Positions 1 to 8,883 of a stretch of 64,000 bases of DNA are shown here, piece by piece. Under the pieces are notes generated by a model. That model saw only the letters and a list, made by a program, of their open reading frames with translations, was not told the DNA's origin and made no database searches. Positions within the stretch are counted from its first letter, which is position 1. Each line of letters starts with the position of its first letter. The position numbers were made by a program, and so were the translations under genes. This DNA comes from Bifidobacterium sp. ESL0704. Its GTDB lineage: Bacteria > Actinomycetota > Actinomycetes > Actinomycetales > Bifidobacteriaceae. The DNA lies in the NCBI RefSeq assembly GCF_029392075.1, contig NZ_CP113929.1:806001-870000 (forward strand). The letters run 5' to 3'.

Positions 1-689
1 AGACCGTCAAACTCGGCGAGGCCGACCGTATCATCACGCTGCTGACCAAAACCCACGGCAAGGTGCGAGCCGTGGCCAAAGGTGTGCGTCGCACGAAATC
101 GCGGTTCGGCGGCAGGCTGGAACCTTTCATGCGTGATGACTTGCTGATAGCCGAAGGCCGATCGCTCGATGTCATTTCGCAGGCCGCTTCGATCTCTTCG
201 TACGCCGCCCGTATTTGCGTCGATTATGATGCCTACACCGCAGCCAACGTCATCGCCGAGATCACCGACAAGCTCGTCTCCAATGAGCATGAACCCGCCC
301 AACGCCAATACATGCTGTTGATTTCTGCGTTGGCGGCATTGGCGCGCGCAAAACACCGGGCTGAGGCCATCAGCGATTCCTACGTCATGCGGGCTCTGGC
401 ACAGGCAGGCTGGACCCCGCGGCTTTCATCCTGCACGGTGTGCGGCAAGCGCGATGACCTTGATTACTTTTCCGTGGCTTCCGGCGGAATGCTGTGCTCC
501 ACCGACCACACCCCGGATTCGAAACGCATCGATCTGGACGGCCGCGAACAGATGGAGGCGCTTGTCGAAGGCGACTGGAATGTACTTGATCACGCACCGT
601 TGAAAGCCGAAATTCGTCGATTTGTTGAAGAATGGGGTGAATATTACCTCGAACGCCCCATTCGCTCGCTGAAGTTGCTAGATTCGTAA
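1..689 (+). CDS. recO: DNA repair protein RecO, 5' end outside window
   Basis: RecO promotes RecF-pathway recombinational repair by loading RecA onto SSB-coated single strands. The reading frame is open from base 3, so the true start lies upstream; about 228 residues are visible. The N-terminal part, reading TVKLGEADRIITLLT then a basic stretch KGVRRTKSRFGG, is the typical RecO OB-fold. A CTVC motif and a later LCSTDH form the expected cysteine cluster of the C-terminal zinc-binding region, although the second pair is incomplete. The stop is only 2 bases before the uppS start, so the two are probably one transcript, an arrangement common in actinobacteria. Confidence 0.9.
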   Translation, partial: TVKLGEADRIITLLTKTHGKVRAVAKGVRRTKSRFGGRLEPFMRDDLLIAEGRSLDVISQAASISSYAARICVDYDAYTAANVIAEITDKLVSNEHEPAQRQYMLLISALAALARAKHRAEAISDSYVMRALAQAGWTPRLSSCTVCGKRDDLDYFSVASGGMLCSTDHTPDSKRIDLDGREQMEALVEGDWNVLDHAPLKAEIRRFVEEWGEYYLERPIRSLKLLDS

Positions 690-691
690 GT

Positions 692-1492
692 ATGGCTTTT
701 GAACATGTGGACTACACCTCGCTTGACGTTCCTGCGGCTCCCTTTTCCGATCCGTCGATTATCCCGGCGTTCCCCAAGAACAAGGTTCCCCGTCACGTCG
801 GCGTCATCATGGACGGTAACGGGCGTTGGGCCCAGCAGCGCGGCCTGACCCGCACTCATGGGCATCAGGCCGCCGAACCGGTCGTATTCGACACCATCGC
901 CGGAGCCATCGAAGCCGGCGTGCGTTATCTGAGCCTGTATACCTTCTCCACTGAAAACTGGAAACGAAGCCCCCAGGAAGTGCGTTTTCTGATGGGTTTT
1001 TCTCGAGACATCATCCATCGTCGGGTCGCTCAGATGGACGAATGGGGCGTGCGCGTGCGCTGGTCCGGCAGGCGACCGAGGCTTTGGAAGTCGGTGATCG
1101 ACGAGCTTGAGGTCGCCATGGAGCGGACCAAGCACAATTCGACCATCGACGTGGTGTTCTGCATCAATTACGGAGGCCGTTCCGAAATCGCCGATGCCGC
1201 TGCGGCCATCGCCAAGGAAGTGCGTGACGGCAAGATCAGCGGGGACCGTGTCACCGAATCGATGATTGCCGACCACCTGTACAATCCTGATATTCCCGAT
1301 TGCGATCTGGTCATCCGCACTTCCGGCGAGCAGCGCACCTCGAACTTCCTGCCATGGGAGGCGGCCTATGCGGAACTTGATTTCGCACCTGAACTTTTCC
1401 CGGACTACGGACGCGAGGCGCTCTGGCGTTCCATCGACCACTATGTCCACCGCGACCGTCGTTTCGGCGGCGTGAAGACCAAAGCAAGGTGA
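692..1492 (+). CDS. uppS: Isoprenyl transferase (undecaprenyl diphosphate synthase)
   Basis: This cis-prenyltransferase condenses isopentenyl diphosphate onto an allylic diphosphate to build the C55 lipid carrier of wall synthesis. The 266-residue product carries the diphosphate-binding signature DGNGRW at residues 41-46, followed by the basic and histidine-containing segment THGHQAA. Near the C-terminus it has RTSGEQRTSNFLPWE, the conserved RxxxExRxSNF element. About 30 extra residues precede the catalytic domain, as often seen in actinobacterial homologues. The ATG follows the recO stop by 2 bases, so translation is probably coupled. It ends before a strong hairpin at 1534-1571. Confidence 0.95.
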   Translation: MAFEHVDYTSLDVPAAPFSDPSIIPAFPKNKVPRHVGVIMDGNGRWAQQRGLTRTHGHQAAEPVVFDTIAGAIEAGVRYLSLYTFSTENWKRSPQEVRFLMGFSRDIIHRRVAQMDEWGVRVRWSGRRPRLWKSVIDELEVAMERTKHNSTIDVVFCINYGGRSEIADAAAAIAKEVRDGKISGDRVTESMIADHLYNPDIPDCDLVIRTSGEQRTSNFLPWEAAYAELDFAPELFPDYGREALWRSIDHYVHRDRRFGGVKTKAR

Positions 1493-1533
1493 TGGCTGTT
1501 CAGCCGATGAATGGACGGTAGGGATATATGCGA

Positions 1534-1571
1534 GTAGCGGTGCTTCCAAAAAGGTTTGGAAGCACCGCTAC
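1534..1571. terminator. Perfect 17-bp hairpin between convergent genes
   Basis: A perfect 17-bp inverted repeat (1534-1550 pairing with 1555-1571, loop AAGG) lies between uppS and the convergent LacI-type gene. There is no T-tract on either side. The position and symmetry suggest a bidirectional transcription terminator; termination itself is inferred. Confidence 0.6.
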
Positions 1572-1644
1572 CGTGTGAAAGACCGAAATGCGGCCATCAT
1601 ATACTCAACGAGATGATCGATGCACAATCGAGCATCTCATCGAC

Positions 1645-2694
1645 TTATTCCGCGCCGATAACCGACTGGTTTTCGATAATCTGGCAATGGATGCAGGCCG
1701 GAATGGCCGAATTGATCGGCGGCAGATCGATAAGTTCCTTGGGGAACGGGTCTTCGCCCAGCGAACGCTTTTCGATCAGCGATACCAGCTTGCAGACCGC
1801 CCAATACCCCATCTCGTAATAGGGCACGGCGACCGAAGTCAGCTTGGGGGAGAAGGTGTCGACGATGTTGCTGTCGTTACCCACGCCGATAACCGACAGA
1901 TCCTTGCCTACGGTCAGGCCACGGCGTGCCGCGCATTCGTAGATGTACCAGGCGCGTGCGTCATCATAGCAGAAGAACCCGTCGGGATGTACGTTATCGA
2001 ATAGCGAGGAAACCATGCCGAGTGCGTCGCCGTCCTGTGAAACATTGACGACCATCTCCTGATTGAAGGGAATCTTCGCCTCATAGAGCGCCCGACGATA
2101 GCCCTCAAGCCTGGTGGCCTGGGCGATGGTCGGAGCCGCATTGCCGATATAAGCGATTTTCTTGGCGCCGGAATCGATCAGCCTCTTGGTGGCATCGTAG
2201 CCGGTGGCGAATTCGTCCGGCTCGACGATGGGGAAGCGGTTGTCGACGGTATTGGTGGAAATCAGCACCAACGGGGAATGGACGAGATCTTCGGGAACCT
2301 CGGTGACCTGGCTCGACGGCTTGGAATAGAGGAATCCGTCCATCCCATAACGTTGCAGCACCGAAATCTGATCCGTCTGGCTTGCGGAACCATCGGTGTC
2401 GACGAACAGGATGATATAGCCGTAGTGGCTTGCTGCGTCCTGCGCGCCTTGCAGGGTCTGCGCGGTATAGGGGATGTCGTATATTTCATCGGCGACGAAA
2501 CCCAGAATCCCGGTTTTGCTGGTACGTAGGCTGCGTGCCATCGGATTGGGCTTATAACCAAGTTCGTCGGCTATCTCTCGCACCTTCGCAGCGATTTGCG
2601 TTTTTACGCGCCCGGCATCTCTGTTGTTGAGTACCAAGGAGACAGTGGAGATCGAAACTCCGGCCTTCTCCGCGACGTCTTTCATTGTCATCAT
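1645..2694 (-). CDS. LacI-family transcriptional regulator
   Basis: A 349-residue protein of the usual LacI/GalR length. Residues 4-23 form the N-terminal helix-turn-helix, including VAEKAGVSISTVSLVLN, followed by a hinge with the typical GYKPNPMARSLRT. The rest is a periplasmic-binding-protein-like effector domain (GILGFVADEI, then GFFCYDDARAW and SVIGVGND). It probably binds a sugar or nucleoside ligand, but no regulated sugar operon is adjacent, so the ligand is unknown. Three in-frame ATGs sit close together (2694, 2691, 2685) without a clear Shine-Dalgarno sequence, so the exact start is uncertain. The thiamine-binding-like gene lies 88 bases upstream on the same strand. Confidence 0.9.
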   Translation of the reverse strand: MMTMKDVAEKAGVSISTVSLVLNNRDAGRVKTQIAAKVREIADELGYKPNPMARSLRTSKTGILGFVADEIYDIPYTAQTLQGAQDAASHYGYIILFVDTDGSASQTDQISVLQRYGMDGFLYSKPSSQVTEVPEDLVHSPLVLISTNTVDNRFPIVEPDEFATGYDATKRLIDSGAKKIAYIGNAAPTIAQATRLEGYRRALYEAKIPFNQEMVVNVSQDGDALGMVSSLFDNVHPDGFFCYDDARAWYIYECAARRGLTVGKDLSVIGVGNDSNIVDTFSPKLTSVAVPYYEMGYWAVCKLVSLIEKRSLGEDPFPKELIDLPPINSAIPACIHCQIIENQSVIGAE

Positions 2695-2782
2695 GTGTTT
2701 TAATCTATACCTATTTACGGACTAACTAAAACCTGACGGCTTGTATTTGAAATAAATGCTCGTTTCATTGGAAATTGGCGGT

Positions 2783-3160
2783 TTATTTCGTTTGACTTAA
2801 AATGTCGTCAACAAGTTGTTGTTTCTCTTTGATTTGTCCGGAAAAACCGGGACGTATATCGAGTTTAAGTGTGACGCCGGTACGGTATCCCTGGGCGGCC
2901 AGCACCATCGTCGCGTCTCGGACGGTCTTGAGCACGTCGTCAAGATCGCCTTCGATGTTGGTGAACATGGCGTTCGTCTCGTTCGGCAATCCCGACCTGC
3001 GAATCACATCGATGGATTGGGCGACGTAAGTGCTCAATTCCGATCCGGTGCCGCTGGGGGCAATGGCCACGGCTGCCACCGTGTTGATATAGGGCTTGCC
3101 GGTTTTCGGATCGGTGGGTACGTCTTGCCTGACGGCGTTGCGGTCGATGTTTTCACTCAT
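2783..3160 (-). CDS. Thiamine-binding-like protein, MTH1187/YkoF (DUF77) family
   Basis: A small ferredoxin-like-fold protein of 125 residues. The start at 3160 is chosen because AGGAGT lies 4 bases upstream of it; the longer frame to 3268 has no such site and an atypical sequence. The body (INTVAAVAIAPSGTGSELSTYV, AMFTNIEGDLDDVLKTVRDA, ending GVTLKLDIR) matches the MTH1187/YqgV family, which forms homotetramers and in some cases binds thiamine or a related ligand. The biological role here is not known. It is transcribed away from glyS, with a 153-base divergent gap between them. Confidence 0.75.
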   Translation of the reverse strand: MSENIDRNAVRQDVPTDPKTGKPYINTVAAVAIAPSGTGSELSTYVAQSIDVIRRSGLPNETNAMFTNIEGDLDDVLKTVRDATMVLAAQGYRTGVTLKLDIRPGFSGQIKEKQQLVDDILSQTK

Positions 3161-3313
3161 CTTCACTCCTTGAATCGTTGATTGCATGCTACCTGCAAGG
3201 CTTCGCATTGCCGCCGTTGCGTCTGCCGGGTGTGTCACGCTCTGCCGATAAAGTGGGCACACAAGCAAATGTCATGGAACGGCTGATTAAAGCCGATAAT
3301 CGGAAGGTGTGTC

Positions 3314-4834
3314 GTGGCTCAATCCAAACTTGATGAAGTCGTATCGTTGGCCAAGCGTCGTGGTTTCGTGTTTCCCGCCGGAGAGATCTACGGCGGCACG
3401 CGTTCCGCATGGGATTATGGCCCGCTCGGCGTCGCTCTGAAAGACAATATCAAACGTGAATGGTGGCGTTCGATGGTGGTCACCCGTGGCGACGTCGTGG
3501 GCGTGGACACCTCCATCATCCTTCCTTCCGCAGTTTGGGAGGCCTCCGGGCATGTCAAGGTCTTCAACGACCCGTTGATCGAATGCCTCAACTGCCACAA
3601 GCGCCAGCGCGCCGACAAGCTGCAGGAATCCTACGCCGAGAAGCACGGCGACAAGATGCCTGAGGATGGCTTGAAGTCCATCGTCTGCCCCGACTGCGGT
3701 ACCCGCGGCCAGTGGACCGAGCCGCGTGACTTCAACATGATGCTGCGCACCCACCTGGGGCCGGTGGACGACGAGAACTCGCTGCACTATCTGCGTCCGG
3801 AGACCGCTCAGGGCATCTTCGTGGACTTCAAGAACGTGATGACCTCCGCCCGTCGCAAGCCGCCGTTCGGCATCGCCAACATGGGCAAGTCGTTCCGCAA
3901 CGAGATCACCCCCGGCAACTTCATCTTCCGCACCCGTGAGTTCGAACAGATGGAGATGGAGTTCTTCGTCGAGCCCGGTACCGACGAAGAGTGGCACCAG
4001 TACTGGATCGACACCCGCACCCGCTGGTACACCGATCTGGGCATCAACCCGGAGAACCTGCGCCATTACGAGCATCCCAAGGAGAAGCTGGCGCACTACT
4101 CCAAGCGTACCGTCGACATCGAATACAAGTTCGGCTTCAAGGGCAGTGATTGGGGTGAGCTCGAAGGCGTGGCCAACCGCACCGACTTCGACCTTTCCGC
4201 GCACCAGGAGCACTCCGGCGAGGACCTCAATTTCTTCGACCAGGCCAGCGGCAAGAAGTACATCCCCTACGTCATTGAGCCGGCGGCGGGCCTGACCCGT
4301 TCGTTGATGGCCTTCCTTGTGGATGCCTATGCAATCGATGAGGCGCCGAACACCAAGGGCGGCGTCGACCGCCGCACCGTGCTGCGTCTCGATCCGCGTC
4401 TGGCCCCTGTCAAGGCAGCCGTCTTCCCGTTGAGCAAGAAGGCGCCGCTGCAGGGCATCGCACACGACCTGGCCGCCGAACTGCGACAGCACGATTGGAT
4501 GATCGACTACGACGAGGCCGGTGCCATCGGACGCCGCTACCGTCGTCAGGACGAGATCGGCACCCCACTGTGCATCACCGTCGACTTCGACACGGCCGAC
4601 GACCATGCGGTGACCATCCGCGAACGCGACTCCATGAAGCAGGAGCGCGTGGATCTCGACAACGTCGCCAAGTACGTGGCCGACCGCATCGGTGAGAAGC
4701 GCGTGCGCTACCCCGAAGGCCCGGCCTCCATCGTGGGCAACGCCGCTGCCGACGGCGGTGTCGATTTTGCCAAGGAATCCGGCATCGACGAGTCCGCCCC
4801 GGTAAAGATTGCCGAAGCCGGAGGCCTCTACTGA
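3314..4834 (+). CDS. glyS: Glycyl-tRNA synthetase, alpha2 type
   Basis: This class II aminoacyl-tRNA synthetase charges tRNA-Gly. The 506-residue single-chain form is the homodimeric type used by actinobacteria rather than the alpha2-beta2 enzyme. A zinc-type insertion is visible as CLNC (residues 91-94) and CPDC (125-128). Class II motif 2 appears around FRNEITPGN and [14 protein letters not shown], and motif 3 as [14 protein letters not shown]. The C-terminal anticodon-binding domain follows. The GTG start is preceded by GGAAGG. The downstream gap holds two inverted foldback repeats rather than a simple terminator. Confidence 0.96.
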   Translation: MAQSKLDEVVSLAKRRGFVFPAGEIYGGTRSAWDYGPLGVALKDNIKREWWRSMVVTRGDVVGVDTSIILPSAVWEASGHVKVFNDPLIECLNCHKRQRADKLQESYAEKHGDKMPEDGLKSIVCPDCGTRGQWTEPRDFNMMLRTHLGPVDDENSLHYLRPETAQGIFVDFKNVMTSARRKPPFGIANMGKSFRNEITPGNFIFRTREFEQMEMEFFVEPGTDEEWHQYWIDTRTRWYTDLGINPENLRHYEHPKEKLAHYSKRTVDIEYKFGFKGSDWGELEGVANRTDFDLSAHQEHSGEDLNFFDQASGKKYIPYVIEPAAGLTRSLMAFLVDAYAIDEAPNTKGGVDRRTVLRLDPRLAPVKAAVFPLSKKAPLQGIAHDLAAELRQHDWMIDYDEAGAIGRRYRRQDEIGTPLCITVDFDTADDHAVTIRERDSMKQERVDLDNVAKYVADRIGEKRVRYPEGPASIVGNAAADGGVDFAKESGIDESAPVKIAEAGGLY

Positions 4835-4886
4835 GTCGCTAAAATTCCTGCGATTAGTTCCCAACTGTTGGCAGATTTAGATTGGC

Positions 4887-4977
4887 GTGGTTGGGCGGAG
4901 ATATACAATGCTGAGGCACCCTCCAGGCCGGTAGGCCAAGCTTTATGCCACAGCATCGCATATCTCCGCCCAACCAC
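4887..4977 (-). repeat. Foldback element copy 1 (91 nt)
   Basis: The arms 4887-4913 and 4951-4977 pair over 27 positions with only two non-Watson-Crick positions, which become G-U pairs if the minus strand is read. On that strand the order is outer stem with ATATGCGATG, a loop side TAAAGCTT, GGCC, TACC, GGCC, a loop side TGGAGGG, then the closing arm with ATTGTATATC. The same core occurs at 5056-5148 and 6555-6728 with different but still paired outer stems. It could be a structured RNA or a non-autonomous mobile palindrome. No coding capacity is seen. Confidence 0.8.
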
Positions 4978-5055
4978 TCAACACATTCTGATTCTATAGT
5001 GAATAACTCTATGACAATTCAATGCATGAGGCTTTTAGATTTGGATATCGATTGA

Positions 5056-5148
5056 GTGTTGGGCGTCGGGATATGCGATGACTAGACGTAAAGCTTGGCC
5101 TACAGGCCTGGAGGGTGTCTAGGCATTGTATATCCCGACGCTCAACAC
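5056..5148 (+). repeat. Foldback element copy 2 (93 nt), inverted relative to copy 1
   Basis: The outer arm begins GTGTTGGGCGTCGG and closes with CCGACGCTCAACAC. One G-T pair in that arm, and two more in ATATGCGATG opposite ATTGTATAT, are wobble pairs on the plus strand. The internal loop TAAAGCTT / TGGAGGG and the helix GGCC-TACA-GGCC match copy 1. Beyond the arms, CGATTGA and TCAGTTG can extend the stem across one bulged G. Only 78 bases separate it from copy 1, which lies on the opposite strand. Confidence 0.8.
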
Positions 5149-5209
5149 GTCAGTTGGAATATTGATGAATACCGTTGACGAATGAATGTAATAAGCGAAT
5201 AGGGGATAC

Positions 5210-6523
5210 GTGAAGAACTTTGAGGAATGGCTGAAGAAAGTCGATTATTCGGAGGCTAGACAGCACTTTGATAAAGGCTGGGACGAAGCGCTCAAGGCGC
5301 TGCCGGGGCTCGATCCGAACGACACCAGTGCCCAGGCCGGCGAATACGAGGCCGCTGACGACGGCAAGCCGCTGCCGAAGATCGCTCCGGTCGACTTGGG
5401 ACCCATCCACGTTCAGACGCCGGTGGTGCTCTCTCCGATGGCCGGTGTGACCAACTGGCCGTTCCGCTCGATCTGCCGCGCCTACGGGCCCGACGGGCTC
5501 TATGTCGCAGAAATGGTTACCGCGCGGGCGCTGGTGGCCCGCAATCCCAAGGCGCTGCGCCTCTGCCGGTTCGCCCCTACTGAGAAGATTCGTTCCTTGC
5601 AGCTCTACGGAGTCGATCCCAACATCACCGCGCAGGCCGCGCGCATGGTCGTCGACGGCAAGTTGGCCGACCATGTCGACCTGAACTTCGGCTGCCCGGT
5701 GCCCAAGGTCACCAAGCGCGGGGGAGGGTCGGTGCTGCCGTGGAAAATCGACCTGTTCCGCGAGCTCATCCACCGTGTGGTCGAAGTGTGCCGTGATGCC
5801 AATATACCGGTGACCGCCAAGATTCGCGTCGGTATCGACGCCGACCATACCACGTTCCTCGATGCCGCCCGCATCGCCGAGGACGAGGGCTGCGCCGCAG
5901 TGACCCTGCACGCCCGCACCACCGCCGAATATTATGGTGGTCACTCCGATTGGAGCCGTATCGCCGAGCTCGTCCAAGCCGTTGATGTTCCCGTGTTCGG
6001 CAACGGCGACATCTGGGGAGCCGAAGATGCGCTGGAAATGGTGCGCCAGACCGGTTGCGCCGGCGTCGCCATCGGTCGTGGCTGCCAGGGCCGTCCGTGG
6101 ATTTTCTCGGACATCAAGCATGCGTTCGCCGGTAGTGACGAACGGTTCAGCCCGACTCTGGGCGGGGTCTTCAAAATCATCATGGCCCACGGCCAGTTGC
6201 TGCGGCTCTTCTATGACGGTGACGAAACGATGGCCGTGCACGACCTGCGCAAGCATATCGCCTGGTATCTCAAAGGATTCCCGGTAGGCGGATCGACCCG
6301 TCGAGCATTCATGGAATCGGAGACCTTGGACGATGTCAGAACGGTGATGGACCGGCTCGACCCCACCGTCGAATATCCGGAACGTGTCACCGATAAGCCC
6401 CGCGGACGTGTTCGCTACGCGAAAAAGGTTCATGTCCCATACGGTTGGTTCGATTCGCGCACCACGACCCACGAAGAGCGCGAGCGGCTGTTCGGCGATG
6501 ACCCGATGGACGCCAGCTACTGA
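5210..6523 (+). CDS. dusB: tRNA-dihydrouridine synthase (Dus family)
   Basis: This FMN enzyme reduces uridines in the tRNA D-loop. The TIM-barrel begins around residue 70 with VVLSPMAGVTNWPFR. The catalytic cysteine is C162 within NFGCP, and FMN-phosphate binding is shown by NGDIWGAEDA and IGRGCQGRPWIF. A helical C-terminal domain follows. The 437-residue protein is longer than typical DusB because of a roughly 65-residue N-terminal extension. The GTG start follows AGGGGAT. Assignment to the DusB branch is by overall similarity and is less certain than the family. The gene is flanked on both sides by the foldback elements. Confidence 0.9.
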   Translation: MKNFEEWLKKVDYSEARQHFDKGWDEALKALPGLDPNDTSAQAGEYEAADDGKPLPKIAPVDLGPIHVQTPVVLSPMAGVTNWPFRSICRAYGPDGLYVAEMVTARALVARNPKALRLCRFAPTEKIRSLQLYGVDPNITAQAARMVVDGKLADHVDLNFGCPVPKVTKRGGGSVLPWKIDLFRELIHRVVEVCRDANIPVTAKIRVGIDADHTTFLDAARIAEDEGCAAVTLHARTTAEYYGGHSDWSRIAELVQAVDVPVFGNGDIWGAEDALEMVRQTGCAGVAIGRGCQGRPWIFSDIKHAFAGSDERFSPTLGGVFKIIMAHGQLLRLFYDGDETMAVHDLRKHIAWYLKGFPVGGSTRRAFMESETLDDVRTVMDRLDPTVEYPERVTDKPRGRVRYAKKVHVPYGWFDSRTTTHEERERLFGDDPMDASY

Positions 6524-6554
6524 TTCGGATTCCGTTAACAATCAGTGCGGTTGA

Positions 6555-6728
6555 GTGGCGGAGTGGAGATATACGATGTTCGGGACGCTCCGGGCTGAGC
6601 CGTTTCGCAGACAGTCCTGTGGGCTGTCTGTAGGCGAAGTGAGTGCGACGTATCGAGCGCGAAAGCAAAATCTCTGATTTTGCAGGCCGTGTCTTACGCC
6701 CGAACATCGCATATCTCCACTCCGCCAC
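6555..6728 (-). repeat. Foldback element copy 3 with expanded loop (174 nt)
   Basis: The arms 6555-6584 and 6699-6728 pair over 30 positions with a single exception, a G-U pair on the minus strand, in the same ATATGCGATG position as copies 1 and 2. The core on the minus strand keeps GTAAGACACGGCCTGC on the 5' side and GCCCGGAGCG on the 3' side. The terminal loop is expanded by about 80 bases and holds two further hairpins: GCAAAATC with GATTTTGC, and AGACAG with CTGTCT inside TTCGC/GCGAA. Outside the arms, GCGGTTGA and TCAGTCGT can extend the stem past one bulged G. It lies between dus and ftsZ. Confidence 0.8.
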
Positions 6729-6866
6729 GTCAGTCGTATATCCATATCGAGATTTCGAATACAATCATAAAAAATAAAAAATATGCGGTACACCCCGGGA
6801 AATAGTCTTAATATAGGCGTGTTCTGCGATAGAGTAATAGGCATAACCGTGAAGTGACAGGAGACT

Positions 6867-8051
6867 ATGGTGAGCGAGATTGCCCAAAATGACAATTTCA
6901 ACGATAAGACGAGTATCAAGGTAGTCGGGGTTGGTGGCGCCGGTGGTAACGCCGTCAATCGCATGATTGCCGAAGGCTTGCAGAATGTTGAATTTGTAGC
7001 GATTAATACCGATGCGAAAGATCTGCTCCGCAGCGACGCGGATGTCAAGATTTCCTTGAGCGACCATTCCAGCCGTGGGCTCGGGGCTGGGGCCGACCCG
7101 GAAAAGGGCGCCAAGGCCGCGCAGGATCATCAGTCGGATATCGAAGAGGCGCTCAAGGGCGCCGATATGGTCTTCGTCACCTGCGGTGAAGGCGGTGGCA
7201 CCGGTACCGGTGCAAGTCCCATCGTCGCTCGTGCGGCGCATCAGCAGGGCGCCTTGACCATCGCGGTGGTCACCCGTCCGTTCGCTTTCGAAGGCCCGCA
7301 GCGTGCGGCTTCGGCAAAGCTCGGCATCGAAAACCTGCGCAAGGAAGTCGATGCGCTGATCGTCATTCCCAACGATCGTCTCCTCGAGCTTTCCGACAAG
7401 ACCATCGGCATCGTCGATGCCTTCAAGACGGCCGATACCGCACTTTTGGCCGGCGTGCAGGGCATCACCGATCTCATCACGATGAACTCCTACATCCACG
7501 TCGATTTCTCCGACGTCACCGCCATCCTGCGCGGTGCAGGCACGGCGCTCTTCGGCATCGGCTCGGCCCGCGGCGAGGACCGCGCCACCCAGGCCGCCGA
7601 GATCGCCATCAGCTCCCCGTTGCTCGAAGAGAGCATCGAGGGCGCTCACGGTGCGCTGATCAACATCGCCGGTCCCACCGACCTGAAGTTGCAGGAAGCC
7701 AGCGACGCCACCGAGCTGGTGCGCAAGGCCATTCACCCTGAAGCCCAGATTATCTGGGGTCTTGCCCTGGACGATGCCTATGGCGACGAGGTTCGTGTCA
7801 CCGTCATCGCCGCCGGCTTCGACACCGACGGCAAGAAGGACGCCGAGAATCTGGATACGGTCTCAACGTCAACGGAATCTGCAGGCCACGGCTTTGAAAC
7901 CGAATCGCAGACCCCGCTGGTGCGTCACGTGCCCGATTTGGACACCCCGACCGTCGCGCATACCCCGGAAGCCAATCCGTATGATGATTCAGATGAATCG
8001 TCCTCACCTGACGATCCCGGCGATCTCGATATCCCCGATTTCCTGCGCTAA
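6867..8051 (+). CDS. ftsZ: Cell division GTPase FtsZ
   Basis: FtsZ is the tubulin homologue that polymerises into the Z-ring at midcell. GTP-binding motifs are GGAGGNA (residues 23-29) and the tubulin signature GEGGGTGTG (107-115). The synergy loop appears as MNSYIHVDFSDV. A variable acidic linker after about residue 320 leads to the conserved C-terminal peptide DLDIPDFLR, the docking site for SepF and other partners. The length, 394 residues, is normal. CAGGAG precedes the ATG. sepF follows by 21 bases, so partner and target are co-transcribed. It is physically separate from the mraZ-ftsQ cluster 36 kb away. Confidence 0.98.
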   Translation: MVSEIAQNDNFNDKTSIKVVGVGGAGGNAVNRMIAEGLQNVEFVAINTDAKDLLRSDADVKISLSDHSSRGLGAGADPEKGAKAAQDHQSDIEEALKGADMVFVTCGEGGGTGTGASPIVARAAHQQGALTIAVVTRPFAFEGPQRAASAKLGIENLRKEVDALIVIPNDRLLELSDKTIGIVDAFKTADTALLAGVQGITDLITMNSYIHVDFSDVTAILRGAGTALFGIGSARGEDRATQAAEIAISSPLLEESIEGAHGALINIAGPTDLKLQEASDATELVRKAIHPEAQIIWGLALDDAYGDEVRVTVIAAGFDTDGKKDAENLDTVSTSTESAGHGFETESQTPLVRHVPDLDTPTVAHTPEANPYDDSDESSSPDDPGDLDIPDFLR

Positions 8052-8072
8052 AAAGTAGACGAAAGGATTGTT

Positions 8073-8561
8073 ATGGCTGGATATATGAAAAAGGCGATGT
8101 CATATCTCGGCATGGCTGACGTCGTTGATGACGATGACGACGAAACGCAGGAAACCGAAGACACCGCACTCTCCGATTTCGATTCGGACACCACGGTCAC
8201 GCCTATCACTCCGCAAACGACTCCGGCAGCCCGCAGCCAGGATAGTGCGTCCTCGACGCGAACCGCCAAGCCTTTCCCTACAGGCCGTATCAACCGTATC
8301 ACCACGATTCATCCCAAGACCTATGATGAAGCCCAGAAGGTCGGTCGCGCCATACGAGACGGCATTCCCGTGGTCTTGAATCTCACCGGCGTCTCGGAAG
8401 CCATCGCCTACCGGATCGTCGATTTTTCGGCAGGCGTGGTCTTCGGTGTCCGCGGGTCGCTGGAACGAGTCACTCCAAGGGTCTTCCTGCTGAGTCCCGC
8501 GCAGGTCAACATCAAGGTGGACCAGTCCTCATCCGATGAATCCGAAGACGACCTGTTCTGA
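8073..8561 (+). CDS. sepF: Cell division protein SepF
   Basis: SepF tethers FtsZ to the membrane and bundles its filaments; actinobacteria lack FtsA and rely on it. The 162-residue protein starts with a short amphipathic helix (MAGYMKKAMSYLGM), then has an acidic and threonine-rich linker. The conserved domain from about residue 70 contains TIHPKTYDEAQKVGRAIRDG and VVLNLTGV and the later FSAGVVFGVRGSLERV. It ends in an acidic tail. It sits directly after ftsZ and before the YggT gene, the standard actinobacterial order. Confidence 0.95.
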   Translation: MAGYMKKAMSYLGMADVVDDDDDETQETEDTALSDFDSDTTVTPITPQTTPAARSQDSASSTRTAKPFPTGRINRITTIHPKTYDEAQKVGRAIRDGIPVVLNLTGVSEAIAYRIVDFSAGVVFGVRGSLERVTPRVFLLSPAQVNIKVDQSSSDESEDDLF

Positions 8562-8567
8562 GGTGTT

Positions 8568-8846
8568 ATGCTTTCCATTCTCCTGTATCTGATCAAGTGG
8601 CTCATCGGCGTTTATGAGACGGTGCTTTTTATCAGGGTGCTTATCGACTGGGTGTTCGTGCTGATGCCACGTTGGCGTCCGGGTCGCGTGATCGGGTCGA
8701 TCGTCAACGTCTTCTATGTGCTGACCGACCCGCCGTTGCGCTGGTTGCGCCGCTACATCCCGGTCATCCGTATGGGTAACGGTGGATTGGACGTCACCCC
8801 GATGGTTTTATGGTTCATCTTGGCAGTGGTGGAATTCATCATCTAG
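8568..8846 (+). CDS. YggT-family membrane protein
   Basis: A 92-residue integral membrane protein with two hydrophobic segments, approximately residues 1-30 and 70-90, joined by a basic loop. The PLRWLRRYIP segment in the loop is typical of the YggT family, where DPPL followed by RR is conserved. The family is linked genetically to division and osmotic or membrane homeostasis, but its molecular role is not settled. It starts 6 bases after the sepF stop and belongs to the ftsZ-sepF transcript. Confidence 0.85.
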   Translation: MLSILLYLIKWLIGVYETVLFIRVLIDWVFVLMPRWRPGRVIGSIVNVFYVLTDPPLRWLRRYIPVIRMGNGGLDVTPMVLWFILAVVEFII

Positions 8847-8883
8847 AAAGTCAAATCCGACTTTTGCATAGTGAAAGGGCATT

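Noticed and set aside
3287..4864. Long minus-strand frame opposite glyS
   Set aside because: It is the antisense shadow of a clear GlyRS gene, with no ribosome site or family resemblance.
4887..5148. Insertion sequence between glyS and dus
   Set aside because: The two inverted elements enclose only 78 bases, with no transposase frame; each element is an independent palindrome.
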